A stretch of 64,000 bases of DNA from Streptomyces sp. NBRC 109706 (lineage in GTDB: Bacteria; Actinomycetota; Actinomycetes; Streptomycetales; Streptomycetaceae), in the NCBI RefSeq assembly GCF_000974485.1, contig NZ_BBOM01000011.1:248001-312000 (forward strand), given 5' to 3'. Position 1 is the first letter of the stretch, and each line of letters starts with the position of its first letter. This document shows, piece after piece, positions 58,830-64,000 of the stretch. The notes beneath the pieces are model-generated. The model was not told the DNA's origin, ran no database searches, and saw only the letters and a list, made by a program, of their open reading frames with translations. The translations under genes and the position numbers were made by a program.

Positions 58830-61800
58830 ATGCTGAGCGGCGAGGCGTTGTCGGAGGTCTGGGTCGCCCGGCTCGCGTCCGCCCGCGCGGCGCCGTCGCT
58901 CGAAGGGCGCGGCGCGTCCGATGCCACGGTGACGCCGGGGCGGGTCGCCGCCTCGGCCGTGGCCCGACTGGAGCGGATGACGGGCGGCAGCGCCGCCGGG
59001 CGGTATCTCGTGCTGGTCGCCGCCACCAGGCTGGTGCTCGCCGCGCTCGACCCCGAGGGGACGCGCCCTCCCGTGCTGATGCCGTCCCCGACCGGCCGGG
59101 GCGAGCTGGCGCTGTGCGCGCCGCTGGACGGGGCGGCGCCGGTCGGCGACTTTCTCACCGCGCTGCACCGGGAGTTGGAGTCCGCCGCCCCCCTGGCGTG
59201 GACCGACCGCGCCCGGGTGGTCGAGCGGCTGGCCGCCGCCGACCCGACGGCCGCTGCCGCCGTCGGCGGCCTCGGCGTGGTCTGGGACGACGACCGGCTG
59301 ACGGCGTCCCTGCTGGTCTCGGCGCGCCGCGGGCGCGACGGGCTGACGGTGTCGGTCCTGGGCCCCGAACGGCCGCCGGCCGCCGCCTCGTTGGCGCGCT
59401 GCGTCGCCGCCGCGATCACCGCCGTCGTGGCGGCGCCGCACCAGCGGTGTGCCGAGGTCGATGTGGTGGGCGCGGAGCAACGCGCCGAGCTGGCCGCCTG
59501 GTCGGGGCTGTCCCGTCTGGGCGCGTTGCCGGCGCGGACGCTGGTCGACGTGCTCGACACGAGCGCGGCGCGGTGGCCGGGGCGCCCCGCCGTCGTCACC
59601 CCCACCACGGTCCTGAGCCATGCGGAACTCGCCGGGCTCGCCACCCGCGCGGCCGCCGTCCTGGCCGGGCGCCATGGCGTCGGCGGCGGCGACCGGGTGG
59701 CGCTGCTGCTGCCGCGCGGCCCCGAGCTGGTGACGGTCATGCACGCCGTGCTGCGGGCCGGAGCGTCTTTTGTCCCGCTGGACCCGGAGCATCCGCCCGC
59801 CCGCTGGGCGCGGCAGCTGCGGCTGAGCGGGGCCCGGTGGGTGGTGACCGGGGACGGCGTGGACATCGGCACGCCGGACGTCGAACGCCTCGACGCCGCC
59901 GCGCTGTTGACCGGCCCGGCCGCGCCGGCACCCGCCGGCCCCGGCCCCGATGACGAGGCCGTCCTCTTCTTCACCTCCGGCTCGACCGGCCCCCCGAGGC
60001 CGGTCGCCATCCGGCACCGCCAGCTCGCCCACAAGGCCGTCAGCTCGGCGGAGCATGTCGGGTTCGACGAGCACACCCGGATCGCGATGCTCGCCGCGAT
60101 CTCCTCGGACATGCTGGCCTACCACGTGTTCACCACGATGGCCGCCGGCGGCGGCGTGGTGCCGATGAACGGGCTGTCCGGGATGGACCCCGGCGAGTTC
60201 TGGGCCCACCTGCGGAAGATGGAGATCAACGCCCTCAACTGCGTGCCGACGCTGCTGTCCGTGATGGCCGAGGGGCCGGGCGCCGAACACCCGCTGCGGC
60301 ACTGCTTCGTCGGCGGCGACCTCGTCCCGGCGGGACTGCCGGCCCGGCTGGCCCGGCGCCTGCGGATCGGCACCTTCGCCAATCTCTACGGGCCCACCGA
60401 GGCCACCATCGAGGCGGTCGGCTTCGTCTGCGACGGGGCGGACCTCGCCGGGCTGACGTCGGTGCCCATCGGCCGGCCCTCACCCGGGTACGCCGTCGCG
60501 GTCCTGACGCCGGGCGGCGAACTCGCGCCGGCCGGCGTCCCCGGGGAGATCCATGTGCTCGGGCCCGCCGTGGCCGACGGATACCGCGACGAGGCGCCGA
60601 CCGGACCCGGACGGTTTGTCGACCTCGCCGTCGCGCCCGGCGTACCGGCGTTCCGCACCGGGGACTTCGGGCGGTGGCGGGGGGACGGGCAGCTGGAGTT
60701 CCTGGGCCGGCGGGACCGTCAGGTGCAGATCCACGGCAACCGCGTCGAGTTGGGCGAGATCGAGGCGGCGCTCGCCGCGCTGCCCGGCATCGGCACCGGC
60801 GCGGTGGTGGTGGTGCGCCACGAGGGCCGCCCCCCGCTGATCGTCGCCGCCCACACCGGGGACCTTCCCGCCGAGGCGGTGCGCGGCTGGCTCACCGCCA
60901 GGCTGCCTCCCGTGATGGTGCCGGCGCTGATCGTCCACACCGACCCCATCCCGCTCACCCCGCACGGCAAGGTCGACGCCCGGGCCGTGGCGGCCGTCGC
61001 CGAGGGCGCCGATGAGGTCTGGCGGCCCGGGGACGCGGACGGCCGGCTGGTCGCCGCCGCCTGGGCCGAGGTGCTGGGCCGGCCGCCGCGCACGGCGGAC
61101 CAGGACTTCTTCACGGCCGGCGGCCACAGCCTCGGCGCGGCGCAGCTCGCCGGCGCCCTGTACGCGGCGGCCGGGGGGCGGCAGTTGACGGTCCGGCAGA
61201 TCTTCGACGCGCCCACGCCCCGGGGCCTGGCGGCCGCGCTGCGCGCCTGCGCCGTTCCGCGCCCGGCGCCGCGCGCCCGCCCTGGCCGGCTGCCGGCGAG
61301 CAGCGCCCAGCGCCGGCTGTGGCTGCTGGAGGAACGCGGGGGCCGGGGGCCGCGCCCCTACCGCATGGTGGAGTCCTACCGGCCACGGCAGGCCGTCGAG
61401 CCCGAGGCGTTGGAGCGGGCGCTCAACCGGCTGGTCGCCCGGCACGAGGCGCTGCGCACCGTACTGACGCTGGTGGACGGCCGGTTGGAGCAGCGGGTGC
61501 TGTCGCCCGAGCGGGCCCGGGTGCGGCTTGTCGTCAGCGGCCGGCCGCTCGCCGAGGTCGCCGCCGCCGAACAGCGGCGCCGCACCGCGCTGGACGAGCC
61601 GCCCGTGCTGCGCGCGCACTGGCTCACCGGGGACGGCGTCCTGGTGCTGTCGGTGCACCACAGCGTCTGCGACGGCTGGTCCTTCGGCGTGCTGCTGCGC
61701 GATCTGGGTGTGTTCCTGGACCCGGGCGCCCCGGCGGAGCCGCCGGCGCCCGTGCAGTACGCCGACCACGGCCTGGAGTTGGCGGCGCGCGACACCACGG

Positions 61801-64000
61801 CGGCGCTGCGGTTCTGGCGCGACGCCCTGGCCGGGCTGCCGGATGTGCCGCTCCCGCTGGACCGGCGCCGCGAGGCGGCCCGTGGCACCGAGGCCCATAC
61901 GGTGCGCCGACCGCTCGACGCGTCCACCGCCGGCGGGCTGCGCGCGCTCCGTGCCGGCCTCGGCGTCACCTCCTTCCCGGTGGTGGTGGCCGCCGTGCGG
62001 GTGCTGCTGCTGCGGCTCTGCCACGCCGAGGACATCGCGCTGGGCACGATCGTCTCCGGCCGTGACGATCCCCGACTGGCGCACTCCGTCGGGTTCTTCG
62101 CCAACACCGTGGTGCTGCGCACCCGGGTGGATCCGGAGCGTGGCTTCGCCGATCTGGTCAGGGCGGTCGCCGAAACCGCCGGCGCGGCCCGCCCGCACCA
62201 GGAGCTTCCGTTCGGCGAGCTGGTCGACGCCCTGGTGGACGATCGGGTCCCCGGGCGCAACCCGCTGTTCGACGTGCTGGTCGAGGCGCCGTTCGCCGGG
62301 GTGCCCGGCGTCCTCGACGCCGATCGGCCCGCGCGCTGGGAGCATCTGCCGCTGGACGCGGGGGTCACCGGGTTCGATCTGACGATCGGCGTGACGGAGC
62401 CGGCCGCCGGCGCCCCCGAGATCGTCCTGAGCTGTCCGCGCGATGTGTTCGACCACGCCACCGCACGCCGCCTGGCGGACCAACTGCGGGTGCTGCTGGC
62501 CGAGTTGGTGGCCGATCCGATGGCGCCGGTCGGCGGTTTCCGTTCGCTGCCGGAGGACCAGACCGCCGAGCTGATCGCCGCCGGGACCGGCCCGGCGCTC
62601 GCCGTCGACCGGGAGCTGACGCTGGTCGACCTCGTCGCCGAGCGGGTCGGCGTGAGCCCGGACGCGGTCGCCGTGGTGCACGGCGACCGTTCGCTCACCT
62701 TCCGCGCCCTGGACGAGGCGGCCGGCCGGCTGGCCGCCAGAATCGCCGCCGCCGCGCCGGTCGGCCCCGACCGGATCGTGGGCGTGGTGTGCGAACGCAC
62801 CGAGCGGATGGTGACCGCCCTCCTCGCCGTGGCCAGGACCGGCGCGGCCTTCCTGCCGCTCGACCCGGCCCAACCCGCCCTGCGACGCGCCGCGTTGCTG
62901 CGCGACAGCGGGGCGGTCGCGGTGCTGACCGATCCCGGCGGCGAGGGAGCGGCGTTCGACGGACTCGGCGTGCCGGTGATCCCCCTCGACGACCGGCCGG
63001 GCCCCGACCTCCCCGCGCTGCCGCGCCCCTCGGCCGGCGACCTCGCCTATGTGGTCGCCACCTCGGGCTCCACCGGAACGCCCAAGGGCGTGATGGTCGA
63101 GCACCGGGCGATCGTCAACACCGTCCTGCACCGCGTCGGCCACTACGGCCTCACCGGGCGGGACGCCATGCTCCAGGTGGACCCGGTGCACTTCGACGCG
63201 GGCATCGCCGACGTGTTCACCGCCCTCACCGTCGGCTGCCCCCAGGTGGTGCTGGGGCGCGACCAACTGCTGGACCCGGCCGCGCTGTCGGCCGCGATCC
63301 GCCGCCATCGGATCAGCCACATGATGCTGGTGCCCAGCCTCTACGCGTTGCTGCTCGACACCGGGACGCCCGCGCCGCGCGCGCTGCGGCAGGTGGTGTT
63401 GGGCGGCGAGCGGGTGACGGAGGCACTGGTCGCCCGGCACCGGGCGCTGGCCCCCGACACCGAACTGCACAACGACTACGGCCCGGCGGAGAACGCGGTG
63501 ACCGCCACGCTCTGCCGGGTCGACGGGCTGACCGGCGAGGTGCCGATCGGCACGCCCGTCGCCAACCAGTGGGCCGATCTGCTCGACGCGGACGGCCGGC
63601 TCGTCCCGTTCGGCGCCGTGGGCGAGATCTGCCTGGGCGGTGCCGGGCTCGCGCGCGGCTATCTCGCGGATCCGGCGGGCACCGCGCGGCGGTTCGGGCC
63701 GAGCCCGGTGCGGAACGGCGCGCGGATGTACCGCACGGGCGATCTGGCCGTGCGGATGAGCGACGGTCGACTGCGGTACGTCGGACGGATGGACGACCAG
63801 GTCAAGATCCGTGGGCAGCGGGTCGAGCCGGGGGAGGTCGGCGCCGTCCTCGCCCGCGCCGACGGGGTGCGGCAGGCCGCCGTGCTGGCGCTGGGCGAGC
63901 CCGAGCCCCGGCTGGTGGCCTACTTCGCCGGCGACGCCGAACCGGCCGCGCTGCGGGCGTTCCTGGCCCAACGCCTCCCCCCGGCGATGGTCCCCGAGGT
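58830..64000 (+). CDS. large NRPS, half-C/A-PCP-C-A..., 3' end outside window
   Basis: The frame from ATG 58830 is open to the window edge (1723 codons). Residues 1-225 look like only the C-terminal half of a condensation domain, with no HHxxxDG. Then A1 (230-730; FFTSGSTGPPRPV near 380), carrier (Ser in GGHSLGAAQ near 767), a full condensation domain (HHSVCDGWS near 942) and A2 (from about 1250; SGSTGTPKGVMVEH near 1411). Pocket codes by alignment are DMYNFGLIE(K) for A1 and DAAMVGDVT(K) for A2; neither gives a sure substrate. It should continue with at least a carrier domain. Divergent from the hydroxylase gene. Confidence 0.92.
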   Translation, partial: MLSGEALSEVWVARLASARAAPSLEGRGASDATVTPGRVAASAVARLERMTGGSAAGRYLVLVAATRLVLAALDPEGTRPPVLMPSPTGRGELALCAPLDGAAPVGDFLTALHRELESAAPLAWTDRARVVERLAAADPTAAAAVGGLGVVWDDDRLTASLLVSARRGRDGLTVSVLGPERPPAAASLARCVAAAITAVVAAPHQRCAEVDVVGAEQRAELAAWSGLSRLGALPARTLVDVLDTSAARWPGRPAVVTPTTVLSHAELAGLATRAAAVLAGRHGVGGGDRVALLLPRGPELVTVMHAVLRAGASFVPLDPEHPPARWARQLRLSGARWVVTGDGVDIGTPDVERLDAAALLTGPAAPAPAGPGPDDEAVLFFTSGSTGPPRPVAIRHRQLAHKAVSSAEHVGFDEHTRIAMLAAISSDMLAYHVFTTMAAGGGVVPMNGLSGMDPGEFWAHLRKMEINALNCVPTLLSVMAEGPGAEHPLRHCFVGGDLVPAGLPARLARRLRIGTFANLYGPTEATIEAVGFVCDGADLAGLTSVPIGRPSPGYAVAVLTPGGELAPAGVPGEIHVLGPAVADGYRDEAPTGPGRFVDLAVAPGVPAFRTGDFGRWRGDGQLEFLGRRDRQVQIHGNRVELGEIEAALAALPGIGTGAVVVVRHEGRPPLIVAAHTGDLPAEAVRGWLTARLPPVMVPALIVHTDPIPLTPHGKVDARAVAAVAEGADEVWRPGDADGRLVAAAWAEVLGRPPRTADQDFFTAGGHSLGAAQLAGALYAAAGGRQLTVRQIFDAPTPRGLAAALRACAVPRPAPRARPGRLPASSAQRRLWLLEERGGRGPRPYRMVESYRPRQAVEPEALERALNRLVARHEALRTVLTLVDGRLEQRVLSPERARVRLVVSGRPLAEVAAAEQRRRTALDEPPVLRAHWLTGDGVLVLSVHHSVCDGWSFGVLLRDLGVFLDPGAPAEPPAPVQYADHGLELAARDTTAALRFWRDALAGLPDVPLPLDRRREAARGTEAHTVRRPLDASTAGGLRALRAGLGVTSFPVVVAAVRVLLLRLCHAEDIALGTIVSGRDDPRLAHSVGFFANTVVLRTRVDPERGFADLVRAVAETAGAARPHQELPFGELVDALVDDRVPGRNPLFDVLVEAPFAGVPGVLDADRPARWEHLPLDAGVTGFDLTIGVTEPAAGAPEIVLSCPRDVFDHATARRLADQLRVLLAELVADPMAPVGGFRSLPEDQTAELIAAGTGPALAVDRELTLVDLVAERVGVSPDAVAVVHGDRSLTFRALDEAAGRLAARIAAAAPVGPDRIVGVVCERTERMVTALLAVARTGAAFLPLDPAQPALRRAALLRDSGAVAVLTDPGGEGAAFDGLGVPVIPLDDRPGPDLPALPRPSAGDLAYVVATSGSTGTPKGVMVEHRAIVNTVLHRVGHYGLTGRDAMLQVDPVHFDAGIADVFTALTVGCPQVVLGRDQLLDPAALSAAIRRHRISHMMLVPSLYALLLDTGTPAPRALRQVVLGGERVTEALVARHRALAPDTELHNDYGPAENAVTATLCRVDGLTGEVPIGTPVANQWADLLDADGRLVPFGAVGEICLGGAGLARGYLADPAGTARRFGPSPVRNGARMYRTGDLAVRMSDGRLRYVGRMDDQVKIRGQRVEPGEVGAVLARADGVRQAAVLALGEPEPRLVAYFAGDAEPAALRAFLAQRLPPAMVPE

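Noticed and set aside
58730..59953. 407-codon plus-strand frame at the NRPS start
   Set aside because: Out-of-frame with the NRPS, which has recognisable A-domain motifs in the other frame.
60480..63971. 1163-codon minus-strand frame
   Set aside because: Antisense shadow of the large NRPS; low-complexity composition typical of high-GC antisense frames.
1..64000. CRISPR array, rRNA, tRNA or insertion sequence
   Set aside because: No regularly spaced repeats of suitable size, no structured RNA signatures and no transposase frames were seen.

Overview
The window is very GC-rich, dense with GTG starts and four-base stop/start overlaps, and carries actinobacterial families (GntR/UTRA regulators, a TraB-type FtsK translocase, rare TTA codons in secondary-metabolism genes). 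It most likely comes from a Streptomyces or close relative.

Region 1 (1-16.0 kb, all minus strand) is the late block of an HK97-type siphovirus prophage. Read right to left it has an HNH endonuclease, small and large terminase, a portal fused to a MuF-like domain, prohead protease, major capsid protein, head-tail connectors, major tail protein, a tail chaperone pair joined by a predicted -1 frameshift, tape measure and a minor tail protein that runs off the left edge. Four overlapping genes sit between tape measure and minor tail protein: a small kinase-like protein, a methyltransferase and two glycosyltransferases. They look like a virion or glycan modification cassette.

Region 2 (16.0-26.8 kb, minus strand) continues the same direction but looks like an actinomycete integrative/conjugative element. 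It has an excisionase-like gene, many small genes, two Spd-like membrane proteins and a TraB/FtsK DNA translocase. Directly 3' of the translocase gene lies a 146-bp dyad-symmetric array of phased CGGTACG sites, the most striking non-coding structure in the window and a candidate transfer (clt) or replication locus. No integrase or replication initiator is visible; these may lie left of the window.

Region 3 (26.8-32.4 kb) is the control and cargo end of the element: a UTRA-only protein and a full GntR/UTRA regulator divergent from the excisionase operon, a GIY-YIG/GntR fusion, a Bro-N antirepressor, small unknown genes and a toxin-antitoxin pair. A tandem 19-bp repeat and a short AT-richer stretch near 32.3-32.4 kb may mark the right edge, which is inference.

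Region 4 (32.9-64 kb) is a biosynthetic gene cluster for a non-ribosomal peptide built around basic amino acids. It has a methyltransferase/ATP-grasp ligase/MFS set, a BesD-like Fe/2OG hydroxylase, a GH3 glycosidase, lysine 2,3-aminomutase, a free carrier protein, an A-PCP-C protein, two free adenylation proteins, a P450, a type II thioesterase, a carbamoyltransferase, a StrB1-like amidinotransferase, a heterodimeric ABC exporter, a proline-3-hydroxylase-like enzyme and a large NRPS cut by the right edge. Together they suggest a hydroxylated, carbamoylated, guanidino-bearing peptide with beta-lysine or a relative. Two genes carry TTA codons, suggesting bldA control. I do not recognise this exact combination as a known cluster.
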